From assembly GCA_963717725.1 (NCBI GenBank), contig CAVQWS010000026.1, positions 151,431-215,430 on the forward strand: DNA of 64,000 nt, given 5' to 3'. How positions within the stretch are numbered: the first letter of the stretch is position 1; each line of letters begins with the position of its first letter. Origin of the DNA: AC-32 sp963717725 (GTDB taxonomy: Bacteria > Actinomycetota > Thermoleophilia > Gaiellales > Gaiellaceae). The notes beneath the pieces are model-generated. The model was not told where the DNA came from. It made no database searches and worked only from the letters and a program-made list of their open reading frames with translations. A program made the position numbers and the translations under genes. Positions 1-9,074 of the stretch are shown one piece after another.

Positions 1-477
1 CCGATCTGCCTCGATCTCTTCCCGCGCGACCGCGACTCGGGCTGCTTCGCCGACATGACGCGCGTCTTCGTGGTCGGCACGCCTTCCGACGAGCTGCTCG
101 AGTGGCACAAGCTCTGCAAGGAGGCGCTCGACCGCTCGGTCGCCGCGGCCAAGCCCGGTACCCCTGGCACCGACCTCTTCCAGATCACGTGCGACGTCTT
201 CGAGGAGCACGGCTACCCGACGCTGCGCTCGAAGCAGTCGGGCGAGGTGCTCCAGGACGGCTTCTACCACTCGCTCGGCCACGGGGTCGGGCTCGAGGTG
301 CACGAGGAGCCGACACTCGGACGGGCGCCCGGTGAGCTCGTCGCCGGCGACGTGATCGCCGTCGAGCCGGGCCTCTACCGCCACGGCCACGGCGGCTGCC
401 GGCTCGAGGATCTCGTGCTCGTGACCGAGAGCGGGCCCGAGGTGCTGACGGACTACCCGTACGACCTCGAGCCCTAG
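1..477 (+). CDS. M24 family metallopeptidase (Xaa-Pro aminopeptidase-like), C-terminal part
   Basis: The gene runs in from before the window, so the N-terminus is missing; the frame is open from base 1. The visible 158 residues are the C-terminal half of a pita-bread (creatinase/methionine-aminopeptidase fold) domain. The metal-site segments are present: CFADMTR near the start, the HSLGHGVGLEVHE segment around residue 90, VIAVEPGLY, and the late Glu in the CRLEDLVLV segment. Family members are cytosolic dimetal peptidases that remove residues ahead of proline. The TAG stop overlaps the GTG start of the acetyl-CoA synthetase by one base (TAGTG), suggesting co-transcription. Substrate specificity cannot be told from this fragment. 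Confidence 0.85.
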   Translation, partial: PICLDLFPRDRDSGCFADMTRVFVVGTPSDELLEWHKLCKEALDRSVAAAKPGTPGTDLFQITCDVFEEHGYPTLRSKQSGEVLQDGFYHSLGHGVGLEVHEEPTLGRAPGELVAGDVIAVEPGLYRHGHGGCRLEDLVLVTESGPEVLTDYPYDLEP

Positions 478-2432
478 TGGCGCACGCGATCGAGACGATC
501 CTCCTGGAGGAGCGGCGCTACCCGCCGCCGCCGGAGTTCGCCGAGCAGGCCAACGCGCAGCCCGAGATCTACGAGCGCGACTTCGACGAGTTCTGGGAGA
601 CCGAGGCGCGGGAGCGCGTCTCGTGGTTCGAGGACTTCACGCAGCTCTACGAGTGGAAGCCGCCCTACGCCAAGTGGTACCTCGGCGGCAAGCTGAACAT
701 CGCCTACAACTGCGTCGACCGCCACGTCGAGGCCGGCCGGGGAGACAAGGTCGCCTATCACTGGGAGGGCGAGCCGGAGGACGAGCGGCGGACGATCACC
801 TACGCCGACCTGCAGGGCGAGGTGGTCAAGCTCGCCAACGCGCTGAAGAAGCTCGGCGTCGGGAAGGGCACGCCGGTCGGGATCTACCTCGGGATGGTCC
901 CCGAGGCACCGGTCGCGATGCTTGCCTGCGCGCGGCTCGGCGCGCCGCACACCGTCGTCTTCGGCGGCTTCTCGGCCGACGCGCTCGCCGACCGCCTGAA
1001 CGACATGGGCTGCGAGGTGCTGATCACGCAGGACGAGGGCCTGCGCAGCGGCGGCAAGGTGCCGCTCAAGCGCAGCGCCGACGAGGCGCTCTCACGCGCC
1101 CCGAGCGTCGAGCACGCCGTCGTCCTGCGGCGCACCGGCGGTGACGTCGACTGGAACGACGAGCGCGACCGCTGGTGGCACGAGCTCGTCGCCGAGGAGT
1201 CCGACGACCCCGCTTCGTGCCCGTGCGAGCCGATGGACTCCGAGGACCTGCTCTACCTGCTCTACACCAGCGGGACGACCGCCAAGCCGAAGGGGATCGC
1301 CCACACCACCGCCGGCTACCTCGTCGGCACCGCCTCGACCCACTACTACATCTTCGACGTCAAGCCCGACTCGGTCTACTGGTGCGCGGCCGACATCGGC
1401 TGGGTCACCGGGCACAGCTACATCGTCTACGGGCCGCTCTGCAACGGCACCACGAGCGTGCTCTACGAGGGCGTGCCGAACTACCCGGACAAGGACCGCT
1501 GGTGGGCGATCGTCGAGCGGTACCAGGTGGACATCCTCTACACGGCACCGACGGCAATCCGGACGCACATGAAGTGGGGCCCCGAGTACGCCGGCAAGCA
1601 CGACCTCTCCTCGTTGCGATTGCTCGGCTCGGTCGGCGAGCCGATCAACCCCGAGGCCTGGGTCTGGTACCGCGAGCACATCGGGGGCGACCGCACCCCG
1701 GTCGTCGACACGTGGTGGCAGACCGAGACGGGGATGATCATGATCACGCCGCTCCCGGGTGTGACGACGCTCAAGCCCGGCTCGGCGACCAGGCCCTTCC
1801 CGGGCGTCGACGCCGCGATCTTCGACGAGCAGGGCAACGAGGTCGGGCCGGGCGGCGGCGGCTACCTCGTCCTGCGGCGCCCGTGGCCGGCGATGCTGCG
1901 CGGGATCTACAAGGACGACGACCGCTACCAGGAGACGTACTGGTCGAAGTACCCCGACGTCTACTTCGCCGGCGACGGCGCCCGGATCGACGAGGACGGC
2001 GACTTCTGGCTGCTCGGCCGGGTGGACGACGTGATGAACGTCTCCGGCCACCGGATCTCGACGATCGAGGTCGAGAGCGCGCTGGTCGACCACCCGAAGG
2101 TCGCGGAGGCCGCGGTCTGCGGCCGCAAGGACGAGCGCACCGGCCAGGCGATCGTCGCCTACGTCACGCTCAAGGGCGGCGACGAGGGTTCGGTCGAGAT
2201 GCTGGAGGAGCTCCGCAGCCATGTGGCCGACAAGATCGGCCCGATCGCCAAGCCCGCGAACATCGTCTTCACGCCCGAGCTGCCGAAGACCCGCAGCGGC
2301 AAGATCATGCGGCGCCTGCTGCGCGACGTGGCCGAGAAGCGCGAGCTCGGTGACACGACCACGCTGGCCGATCCGGCGGTCGTCTCCGAGATCCAGGACC
2401 GCGCCACCTCCGAGCAGTCCAAGGAGGACTAG
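477..2432 (+). CDS. acsA: Acetyl-CoA synthetase (AMP-forming)
   Basis: The product is 651 aa, the usual Acs length. The enzyme activates acetate with ATP to acetyl-AMP and then forms acetyl-CoA in the cytosol. Visible signatures are the P-loop-like YTSGTTAKPKGI (about residues 261-272), the WWQTETG motif (about 410), the GRVDDVMNVSGHR hinge (about 515), and the C-terminal PKTRSGKIMRR. The Lys of that last motif is the catalytic residue that is reversibly acetylated in characterised Acs proteins. The start is GTG, overlapping the preceding TAG. A small helical protein follows with the same TAGTG overlap. The WYLGGKLN N-terminal segment supports acetate over longer acyl substrates. Confidence 0.93.
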   Translation: MAHAIETILLEERRYPPPPEFAEQANAQPEIYERDFDEFWETEARERVSWFEDFTQLYEWKPPYAKWYLGGKLNIAYNCVDRHVEAGRGDKVAYHWEGEPEDERRTITYADLQGEVVKLANALKKLGVGKGTPVGIYLGMVPEAPVAMLACARLGAPHTVVFGGFSADALADRLNDMGCEVLITQDEGLRSGGKVPLKRSADEALSRAPSVEHAVVLRRTGGDVDWNDERDRWWHELVAEESDDPASCPCEPMDSEDLLYLLYTSGTTAKPKGIAHTTAGYLVGTASTHYYIFDVKPDSVYWCAADIGWVTGHSYIVYGPLCNGTTSVLYEGVPNYPDKDRWWAIVERYQVDILYTAPTAIRTHMKWGPEYAGKHDLSSLRLLGSVGEPINPEAWVWYREHIGGDRTPVVDTWWQTETGMIMITPLPGVTTLKPGSATRPFPGVDAAIFDEQGNEVGPGGGGYLVLRRPWPAMLRGIYKDDDRYQETYWSKYPDVYFAGDGARIDEDGDFWLLGRVDDVMNVSGHRISTIEVESALVDHPKVAEAAVCGRKDERTGQAIVAYVTLKGGDEGSVEMLEELRSHVADKIGPIAKPANIVFTPELPKTRSGKIMRRLLRDVAEKRELGDTTTLADPAVVSEIQDRATSEQSKED

Positions 2433-2875
2433 TGACGCCCGAGGAGGAGCGGCAGCTCGCCGTCGACCTCTTCAACCGCGCCTGGACGCTGATGGAGACG
2501 GATGAGCGGACGTCGGAGCAGGACGACGAGCTGATCAACACGGCGCACGCGTCGGCGTACCACTGGACGCAGGTCGGCACGCCCGCGAACCGGGCGCGGA
2601 GCGAGTGGCAGCTCTCGCGCGTCTATGTCGTCCTCGGGCGCGTCGAGCCGGCGCTGCACCACGCGCGCCGCTGCCGGGAGATCTGCGAGGCGAGCCCCGA
2701 GGCGATGGAGGACTGGGACCTGCCTTACGCCCACGAGGCGCTCGCGCGGGCCCATGCGCTCGCCGGCGAAGCGGACGAGGCGGGGCGTCACGCGTCGGCG
2801 GCCCGCGAGCTAGCCGGTCGCGTCACGGGCGCCGAGGACCGCGAACACCTCGAGGCCGACCTAGCGACGCTGTAG
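2432..2875 (+). CDS. Small TPR-like helical protein of unknown function
   Basis: A 147-aa, mostly alpha-helical, acidic protein. Residues about 40-145 look like two to three helix-turn-helix (TPR/SEL-like) hairpins, with Ala-rich helices such as ALARAHALAGEADEAG. There is no signal peptide and no catalytic motif. The GTG start overlaps the acsA stop (TAGTG), so it is probably translationally coupled to acsA and could be an accessory or regulatory partner; that role is inference. The 3' end overlaps the convergent M16 peptidase gene by 15 nt. Confidence 0.7.
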   Translation: MTPEEERQLAVDLFNRAWTLMETDERTSEQDDELINTAHASAYHWTQVGTPANRARSEWQLSRVYVVLGRVEPALHHARRCREICEASPEAMEDWDLPYAHEALARAHALAGEADEAGRHASAARELAGRVTGAEDREHLEADLATL

Positions 2876-4135
2876 CAGCTCTTCGAAGGGCGCCGCGTCC
2901 TCGAACGGGCCGATCAGCGCGAGGTTGATCCCGGCCGAGGCGATCACGTCCTGCGCGACCCGCTGCACGTCCTCGGCGGTGACCGCGTCGAGCCCGGCCG
3001 TGATCTCCTCCGGCTCGACAGCCTTGCCCTCGAGCACCTCGCGGCTGAGCCCGAACATCGTCATCCCCTGCGGGTTCTCGAGCCGGAGCACGAAGCGCCC
3101 CTTGGCCAGCGCGCGCGCCTTCTCGAGTTCCTCGGCGGGAACGGCTTCGTCGGCGATCTTGTGGAACTCGCGCGCGATCGTCTCGACCGCCTCGTCGGCG
3201 CGGTTGATGTCGACTCCGGCCTGTGAGTAGAGCGAGCCGGCGTCGGTGTAGCTCTGGTTGTGGGCGAAGACGTAGTAGGCGAGCCCGCGCCGCTCGCGCA
3301 CCTCGGTGAAGAGCCGCGACGACATCCCGGTGCCGAGGACGGTCGAGAGCAGCTGCAGCGCGTAACGGTCCGGATGGTCGAGCGGGTAGCTCCGCACGCC
3401 CAGGCAGAGATGGGCCTGGTCGGACTCCTTGCGATGAATGGTCACGTGCGGGACCGCGTCGACCTCGACCTCGACCGCTGCCGGCGCCCCAGTCTCCGCC
3501 GCCTCGAGGTCGCCGAGCAGCCGCTGCACCGTCTCGAGCGGGTCGCCGTCGAGCTTGCCGCCGAGCCCGACGACCATCCGCTCGGGCTTGTACCAGCGGT
3601 CGACGTAGCCGAGGAACGTGTCGCGATCGGCCGCGCGCACGGTCTCCTTCTTGCCGATGATGTCCCAGCCGAGCGGCTGGTCGCCGTAGAGGAGCTGGTC
3701 GTAGACGCCACCGATGAAGTCGCGCGGCGTGTCGTAGTACATGTTCATCTCCTCGACGATCACGCCCTTCTCGCGCTCGATCTCGTCGCTCTCGAACTTC
3801 GAGTTGCGGAGCATGTCGACCAGCACGTCGAGCGCGCGGTCGCGGTACTCGGCCGCGCACTTGACGTAGTAGCCGGTGTACTCCTTGCTCGTGAAGGCGT
3901 TGAACTCGCCGCCGAGCCCGTCGACCTCCATGCCGATCTCGCGCGCGGTCGGTCGGCGCTGGGTGCCCTTGAAGAACATGTGCTCGGCGAAGTGCGCGAT
4001 CCCGTTCGTGTCCGGGGTCTCGTAGCGCGAGCCGGCTGCGAGCATGATCATGCACGTGACCGACTGCACCGACGGCATGTCGGCGGTCAGGACGCGCAGG
4101 CCGTTGTCGAGGGTGTGCCGTTCGAAGACGCTCAT
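2861..4135 (-). CDS. M16 family zinc peptidase (insulinase/processing-peptidase type)
   Basis: A 424-aa protein matching the two-domain M16B peptidases (PqqL/YmxG/mitochondrial processing-peptidase beta type). The inverted zinc motif HFAEH is at residues 48-52 (His48, Glu51, His52), and a downstream Glu lies in the VIVEEMNMYYDTP segment. The Gly-rich loop and FAHNQSYTDAGSL belong to the second M16 domain. ATG at 4135 is preferred over the upstream in-frame GTG at 4156, because it forms an ATGA overlap with the thioesterase stop and starts right at the conserved FERHTLDNGLRVL strand. Known relatives degrade peptides in the cytosol or envelope; the substrate here is unknown. Confidence 0.9.
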   Translation of the reverse strand: MSVFERHTLDNGLRVLTADMPSVQSVTCMIMLAAGSRYETPDTNGIAHFAEHMFFKGTQRRPTAREIGMEVDGLGGEFNAFTSKEYTGYYVKCAAEYRDRALDVLVDMLRNSKFESDEIEREKGVIVEEMNMYYDTPRDFIGGVYDQLLYGDQPLGWDIIGKKETVRAADRDTFLGYVDRWYKPERMVVGLGGKLDGDPLETVQRLLGDLEAAETGAPAAVEVEVDAVPHVTIHRKESDQAHLCLGVRSYPLDHPDRYALQLLSTVLGTGMSSRLFTEVRERRGLAYYVFAHNQSYTDAGSLYSQAGVDINRADEAVETIAREFHKIADEAVPAEELEKARALAKGRFVLRLENPQGMTMFGLSREVLEGKAVEPEEITAGLDAVTAEDVQRVAQDVIASAGINLALIGPFEDAAPFEELLQRR

Positions 4136-4512
4136 GCGGCCAGCTTCTCCCGCCACGCCTCGGGGATCGCGACCGGCTCGCGGCGCTCGTAGTCGTAGGT
4201 GACGAGCACGGTCTTGGCCTCGGCGGCGAGCGTGTCGCCGACGCGCAGCTCGTGCTCGAGGTCGAAGCTCTTCTCGCCGAAGCGGCTGACGCGCACGCTC
4301 ACCTCGACCTCGTCGCCGAAGCGGACCGGCGCCCGGAAGTCGATCTCGATTCGCGCGACGATGATCGCCAGGTCTTCGAGGGTCTGCACGGCGCCGAGAT
4401 GCTGCAGGAAGGCCGCGCGCGCCGACTCGATGTAGGTCAGGAAGACCGCGTTGTTGACGTGGCCCATCGGGTCGAGGTCGCGGAAGCGGACGGCTTCACG
4501 GTGTACGAACAT
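4132..4512 (-). CDS. Acyl-CoA thioesterase, 4HBT hot-dog family (YbgC/FadM-like)
   Basis: A 126-aa hot-dog-fold thioesterase. The family active-site segment VRFRDLDPMGHVNNAVFLTYIESARAA carries the catalytic Asp and the HVNN motif. The family hydrolyses acyl-CoA thioesters; chain length cannot be told. The ATG start at 4512 is only 7 nt from the divergent SIS-domain gene start, so the promoters must lie inside the opposite coding regions, or the mRNAs are leaderless. The stop overlaps the M16 peptidase start (ATGA). A longer upstream reading frame exists but lacks family similarity. Confidence 0.88.
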   Translation of the reverse strand: MFVHREAVRFRDLDPMGHVNNAVFLTYIESARAAFLQHLGAVQTLEDLAIIVARIEIDFRAPVRFGDEVEVSVRVSRFGEKSFDLEHELRVGDTLAAEAKTVLVTYDYERREPVAIPEAWREKLAA

Positions 4513-4519
4513 CGCCGCG

Positions 4520-5395
4520 ATGCTAGATGCTCCGCATGTGGCGGGGGAAGAGACGAGGCGCGCGATCTTCGCGCAACCCGAATGGCTGCGGGCGATTCCG
4601 GCCGACAAGCGGCTGCCCGAGGGACGCGTACTGCACACCGGCTGCGGCACCTCGTTCCACGCGGCGCAGACGGGCGGCTGGGCCGAGCAGGCGCTCGAGC
4701 TCGTGCTGCGACCGCGCGAGGCGGACGCGCTGGTGGTCGTCAGCCACGAGGGCGACACACAGCTCTCGCTCGAGGCGGCGCGTGCCTTCGAAGGGCCGGT
4801 CTGGCTCGTGACCGGCAAGCCCGACAGCCCGCTCGGAAAGCTCGCGGACGAGGTCGTCGTGGCGACGCCGGAGGTCGAGAAGAGCTGGTGCCACACGGCG
4901 AGCTACACCTGCGCGGTCGCGACGATCGCCGCGCTGCACGGCGAGGAGGTCGCCGGCCTGCCGGGTCTCGTCGAGCGTGCACTCGAGCACCGCGAGCCGG
5001 TCAGCTCGCACGAGCGCTGGCTCGTCGCCGGCGCCGGCCGCGACTGGCCGACCGCGCAGGAGGCGGTGCTGAAGCTGCGCGAGGGCGCGTACGTGGCGGC
5101 CGAGGCGCACGAGACCGAGCAGCTCCTGCACGGCCATCTCGCCGCAATCGACGAGTCGGTTCGCGCATTCGTGCTCGAAGGCGAGGGCCGGGCCGCGGAG
5201 CGCGCGGCCGGCGCAGCCGCGGCCTTGCGTGAGCTCGGCTGCGAGACGACGCTTGTCCCGACCGTGCATCCGGTGGCCGACATCGTCCGCTTCCAGCTGC
5301 TGACGCTCGACCTCGCCGAGGCGCGCGGGGTCGACCCAGACCTGATCCACCGCGACGATCCGCGCTGGGCGCGGGCGGCGGAAGTGTCGAAGTGA
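4520..5395 (+). CDS. SIS-domain protein related to the GlmS isomerase module (AgaS-like)
   Basis: A 291-aa sugar-isomerase (SIS) protein with two SIS-like halves. The first phosphosugar loop is GCGTSFHAAQTG (about residues 40-51). Later come ALVVVSHEGDTQLS and, in the second half, AGAGRDWPTAQEAVLKLREG followed by the EAHETEQLLHG segment. This second half resembles the GlmS isomerase LKEISY.HAEA..ELKHGP region. No glutaminase domain is present, so it is not GlmS itself; it may act on an amino- or keto-sugar phosphate. ATG 4520 is chosen because the upstream extension to 4451 would lie inside the divergent thioesterase. Confidence 0.78.
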   Translation: MLDAPHVAGEETRRAIFAQPEWLRAIPADKRLPEGRVLHTGCGTSFHAAQTGGWAEQALELVLRPREADALVVVSHEGDTQLSLEAARAFEGPVWLVTGKPDSPLGKLADEVVVATPEVEKSWCHTASYTCAVATIAALHGEEVAGLPGLVERALEHREPVSSHERWLVAGAGRDWPTAQEAVLKLREGAYVAAEAHETEQLLHGHLAAIDESVRAFVLEGEGRAAERAAGAAAALRELGCETTLVPTVHPVADIVRFQLLTLDLAEARGVDPDLIHRDDPRWARAAEVSK

Positions 5396-5401
5396 GGCAG
5401 C

Positions 5402-6374
5402 TCAGGTAACGGCGACGAGCAGCTCGGCCTCGCGCTCGGGCGTCAGCCCGACGCCGTCGACGGTGGCCGCGCGCTCGAGCGTGTCACGCACCGTCTGCTC
5501 GAGCGGCCGAAAGGTGAGGCCGGCCGCGGCCGCGCGGGAGACGTCGACCTCGTGCATCGCGACCGCGTCCGGGTCGGAGATCCAGAGCGGGAGCTCCATC
5601 CACTCGCCGACCTCGTGCTCGTTGAGCACGTCCGCGGGAACCCACTCGAACGTCGCGTCGCTGCCGCTCACCTCGCTGCAGGTCTCGAGCACTTCGCGGA
5701 AGCTGCGGCCGGGGTGGGTCGCGTTGTAGACGCCGCCCGCCCGGCGCTCGGAGAGGTCGACGAGCCAGGCGCCGAGGTCCTTCGCGTCGATGAACTGCAC
5801 CTGTCCTTCCGACGGCGCCGGCGCGAGCACCCGCCCGCCGCGCGCGACCCGGTGCGGCCAGTACGTGAAGCGCCCGCTCGGATCGTTGGCGCCGACGATC
5901 AGGCCCGGCCGAACGCTCGCCTGTCGCTCGCCGAAGACGTCGGCCACGGCCTGCTCGCAGAGCGCCTTCAGCGGCCCGTAGTTCGAGTAGTCCTCGGTCA
6001 GCTTGTCGTCGGGCAAGCTCGCCGAGCTCTGCCACCGGGCTCTCCTCGTCGACCGGCGCGGCCAGGCTCGCGTAGACGGAGATGCTCGAGACGAACAGGT
6101 AGTGCGCAGTCGAGTCGGCCAGCCCCTCCGCCGAGGCGCGCACGACCGACGGGATGTAGCCGGACGGGTCGAGCACAGCATCCCACTCGCGGCCCTTCAG
6201 CAGCCTACGGCTTCCGGGATCCGTCCGGTCGCCCCGCAGCTTCTCGACCTCGGGGAAGAGCTCCGGGTTCGTCTCGCCGCGGTTGAAGAGCGTCACCTCA
6301 TGCCCGCGCGCGAGCGCTGCCTCGACCGCCGCACGGCCGAGGAACTTCGTCCCGCCGAGGACGAGCAGCCTCAC
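5402..6374 (-). pseudogene. NAD-dependent epimerase/reductase (atypical SDR), broken by a +1 frameshift
   Basis: Two frames together make one extended/atypical SDR of about 323 aa. The N-terminal frame carries the Rossmann motif LVLGGTKFLGRA right after the GTG start at 6374. The other frame starts near 6016 and carries DYSNYGPLKALCEQAV (YxxxK, active site) through to the end. The switch needs one extra base near 6017, and the total length (973 nt) is a multiple of three plus one. The GTG start overlaps the DUF998 stop (GTGA). Either the gene is a recent pseudogene or the base is a sequencing/assembly error. Relatives act as NAD(P)-dependent sugar-nucleotide epimerases or isoflavone-reductase-like enzymes. 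Confidence 0.82.
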
Positions 6375-7015
6375 GCGGTCGCAGGCGTTGCGGAGGAGGT
6401 CCGCCTGCCGTTCCTCAGCAGCAGCACGGCGACGTAGGCCATCCAGCCGAAGCCGACGATCGTTCCGGCCCGCGTCGCGGCCCCATCTCCCCATGCCGAG
6501 AAGACCGCGTTGGCGGCGATGACGGCCGGCACGACCGCGAGCGTCGGCAGCCAGGCATCGTGCCAGCCCGGAATCCGCCGGAAGGCGAAGGCCAGGACCA
6601 AGGGTGCGAGCAGAAAGGCCGCAGCAGTGATCCCGGACTCGACCTTGTGCGCGTGGGCGTGCCACGAGACGTTTTTGCACGCCGTATCGATGCCGCGGCA
6701 ATCGAGCCGGAAGATCCCGTCGAGGAAGGCGCCGGCGCCTGTCACGGCCACCGCGAGCGCTCCCAGCCGGCCGAGCAGGTCGGGGCTCAGCACGCGCCAG
6801 AGACCCGCCGCGAAGACGACGATCAGCAAGCCCGTGAGGTTCTCGCCGAGCTGGTTGAACAGCCACGGGCTCGCGGCGGTCAGCGCGCCGAGATCCGACG
6901 TGTCGTCACGCGTGGAGCTGTACGCCGCAGGTTGCGCCAGGCCCCCGAGCGTCCAACCGGCCAGCAGCGTCACGAATGCGACGAGTGCGCAGATCGCGGC
7001 GGCGCGGACGAACAC
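6371..7015 (-). CDS. DUF998 family integral membrane protein
   Basis: A 214-aa protein with about six hydrophobic segments. A signature loop, SWHAHAHKVESGIT (about residues 118-131), with clustered His and Glu is typical of DUF998 proteins; their biochemical role is not established. The start is GTG at 7015, 31 nt downstream of the PLP enzyme stop on the same strand, and the stop overlaps the epimerase start. It is probably the middle gene of a three-gene operon. The His-rich loop suggests metal or lipid-headgroup contact, which is speculation. Confidence 0.82.
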   Translation of the reverse strand: MFVRAAAICALVAFVTLLAGWTLGGLAQPAAYSSTRDDTSDLGALTAASPWLFNQLGENLTGLLIVVFAAGLWRVLSPDLLGRLGALAVAVTGAGAFLDGIFRLDCRGIDTACKNVSWHAHAHKVESGITAAAFLLAPLVLAFAFRRIPGWHDAWLPTLAVVPAVIAANAVFSAWGDGAATRAGTIVGFGWMAYVAVLLLRNGRRTSSATPATA

Positions 7016-7046
7016 GTCGCCGAGTCTATTGCCGCGTTTCGCCCGC

Positions 7047-8207
7047 TCAAAATGCCCGCAGCGCTTCGAGCAGCCGGTCGACTTCTTCCACCGTGTTGTA
7101 GTGGAGCATCCCCGCGCGCACGGCGCCCTCGGAGAGGCCGAGCCGCTCCATCACCTCGACCGCGTAGTAGTTCCCGCGCCAGACCGCGAGGCCGCGCTCG
7201 CCGAGCCGGGTCGCGGCCTCCAGCGGCGAGAGGCCCTCGACGTTGAAGCAGAAGGTGGGCACGCGGCCCTCCATCGTCGGCAGGCCGTAGAGCGTGCAGC
7301 TTCCGGGAAGCCCAGCGAGGAAGCGCTCCCCGAGCTCGCGCTCGTGAACGGTGATCGCGTCGAAGCCGATCGAATCCAGGTAGCGCACGGCAGCGACGAA
7401 GCCGGCCAGCAGCTCGTGCGGCAGCGTGCCCGTCTCGAACTTGTGCCCGAGCGGCGTCTCGGCCGCCGGTCGCACCTTGTACGGCCGCCAGCGCTCGAGC
7501 AGCTCGGCCCGCGCGAACGCGAGCCCGAGGTGCGGGCCGAAGTACTTGTAGGGCGAGCAGATCAGGACGTCGGCACCAACGGCCCCGACGTCGATCGGCC
7601 CGTGAGGCGCGTAGTGCACCGCGTCCACCCAGGCGAGTGCGCCGACCGAATGCGCCAGCTCGGCTACGCGAGCGACGTCGACCAGGGTGCCGACCGCGTT
7701 CGAGGCCCAGGGGAAAGCGACCACGCGCGTCCGGTCGGAGAGCTGCGCCTGTAGGTCGTCGAGGTCGAGGCTCGTGTCGTCCCGAATCGCGGCGACGCGT
7801 ACCTTCAGGTCGAGGTCGCGGGCCAGCTCGAGCCACGGCGAGACGTTGCCGTCGTGGTCCAGCTGCGTGACGACGATCTCGTCGCCCGCCTCCAGCTCGC
7901 GGCCGACGGTGCGGCTGAGCGCGAAGTTGAGCGTGGTCATGTTCGCCCCGAAGACGACCTCCTCCGGCGAGCAGCCGAGGAACGCGCCGCCGGCCCGGCG
8001 CGACTCGTCCACCAACTCTTCGGTCCGGCGGCTGGTCGAGTACGGCCCGCTGACGTTCGCGTTCGAGGTGCGCAGGTAGTCGGCGATCGCGGCGATCACC
8101 TCGTCGGGCACCTGCGACCCGCCGGGCCCGTCGAAGAAGACGAGCTCGTTCTCGAGCGCCGAGAACCGAGCTCGTACCGCCGCGACGTCGAAAGCCACCG
8201 CGCTCAC
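7047..8207 (-). CDS. Cysteine desulfurase-like PLP enzyme (class V aminotransferase)
   Basis: A 386-aa fold-type I PLP enzyme of the cysteine-desulfurase-like subgroup. The substrate-side FFDGPGGSQVP motif is near the N-terminus, WVDAVHYAPHG holds the PLP-contacting Asp and His, and SPYKYFGPHLG holds the Schiff-base Lys. The C-terminus lacks the long Cys-containing loop needed for IscS/SufS-type sulfur transfer, so it may be a desulfurase-like lyase of other specificity. GTG 8207 is favoured because it precedes the conserved VAAVRARFSAL helix; the open frame continues upstream but into non-coding-like sequence. It heads the operon with the DUF998 protein and the epimerase. Confidence 0.85.
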   Translation of the reverse strand: MSAVAFDVAAVRARFSALENELVFFDGPGGSQVPDEVIAAIADYLRTSNANVSGPYSTSRRTEELVDESRRAGGAFLGCSPEEVVFGANMTTLNFALSRTVGRELEAGDEIVVTQLDHDGNVSPWLELARDLDLKVRVAAIRDDTSLDLDDLQAQLSDRTRVVAFPWASNAVGTLVDVARVAELAHSVGALAWVDAVHYAPHGPIDVGAVGADVLICSPYKYFGPHLGLAFARAELLERWRPYKVRPAAETPLGHKFETGTLPHELLAGFVAAVRYLDSIGFDAITVHERELGERFLAGLPGSCTLYGLPTMEGRVPTFCFNVEGLSPLEAATRLGERGLAVWRGNYYAVEVMERLGLSEGAVRAGMLHYNTVEEVDRLLEALRAF

Positions 8208-8300
8208 CGAACGGACGGTATCCGAAGAAACATTGCGACCTGCTACCTTCGGTGAGAGGATTGATCGCGAGATCAGGGGGGCCGAGCGTTGGGGGAAAGC

Positions 8301-9074
8301 ATGGAAACCGCCGCAGTACCAGCCGTGGACGTGGCCGAACGGGCATCGGGCGCAGTCGTCGCCGCGAAGGACCTCGTCCGTCGCTACGGCGAGGGTGACA
8401 CTGCGGTCGAGGCGCTGGGCGGGGTCTCGCTCGACGTCCAGCAAGGCAAGCTGACGGCCGTAATGGGCCCATCGGGGTCCGGCAAGTCGACCTTGATGCA
8501 CATCCTCGCCGCGCTCGACCGCCCGACGAGCGGCGAGGTCTGGATCGCCGGCACCAAGCTGGGCGAGCTCAGCGACAACGAGATCACGAAGCTGCGCCGC
8601 AAGCACATTGGCTTCGTCTTCCAGTTCTTCAACCTGCTGCCGATGCTGACGGCCGAGGAGAACATCGTCCTGCCGCTGACGATCGCCGGCGAGAAGCCCG
8701 AGAAGGCCTGGCGCGAGGAGCTGCTGAAGACCGTCGGGCTCGCCGACCGCCGAGAGCACCGGCCGGCCGAGCTCTCCGGGGGCCAGCAGCAGCGCGTCGC
8801 CATCGCCCGCGCGCTGATCTCGCGGCCGACGGTGGTCTTCGCGGACGAGCCGACGGGCAACCTCGACTCCAAGACCGGGGCCGAGATCCTCGAGCTCCTC
8901 CGCGGCTCCGTCGAGCGGCTCGGCCAGACGACCGTGATGGTCACGCACGACCCGTACGCGGCCGCGATCGCCGACCGGATCCTGTTCCTCGCCGACGGCC
9001 TGATCGTCCGCGACATGCCGAACGCCGAGGCGAGCGCGGTGATCGCCGCGATGGACGAGCTCACCCAGAGCTGA
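8301..9074 (+). CDS. ABC transporter ATP-binding protein, MacB/LolD type
   Basis: A 257-aa ATPase with Walker A GPSGSGKST (about residues 55-63), a Q-loop in FVFQFFNLLP, signature LSGGQQQR (about 157) and Walker B VVFADEPTG (about 177). The insertion pattern is that of the MacB/LolD/FtsE clade, which powers FtsX-fold permeases rather than import. The ATG at 8301 has a GGGGGA Shine-Dalgarno sequence 5 nt upstream; an in-frame TTG at 8289 is less likely. The stop overlaps the permease start (TGATG), indicating a coupled two-gene exporter operon. Confidence 0.94.
   Translation: METAAVPAVDVAERASGAVVAAKDLVRRYGEGDTAVEALGGVSLDVQQGKLTAVMGPSGSGKSTLMHILAALDRPTSGEVWIAGTKLGELSDNEITKLRRKHIGFVFQFFNLLPMLTAEENIVLPLTIAGEKPEKAWREELLKTVGLADRREHRPAELSGGQQQRVAIARALISRPTVVFADEPTGNLDSKTGAEILELLRGSVERLGQTTVMVTHDPYAAAIADRILFLADGLIVRDMPNAEASAVIAAMDELTQS

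Noticed and set aside
7047..8948. Very long reading frame extending the PLP enzyme upstream to 8948
   Set aside because: The extension is antisense to the ABC ATPase gene and has no family similarity; conserved sequence starts just after GTG 8207.
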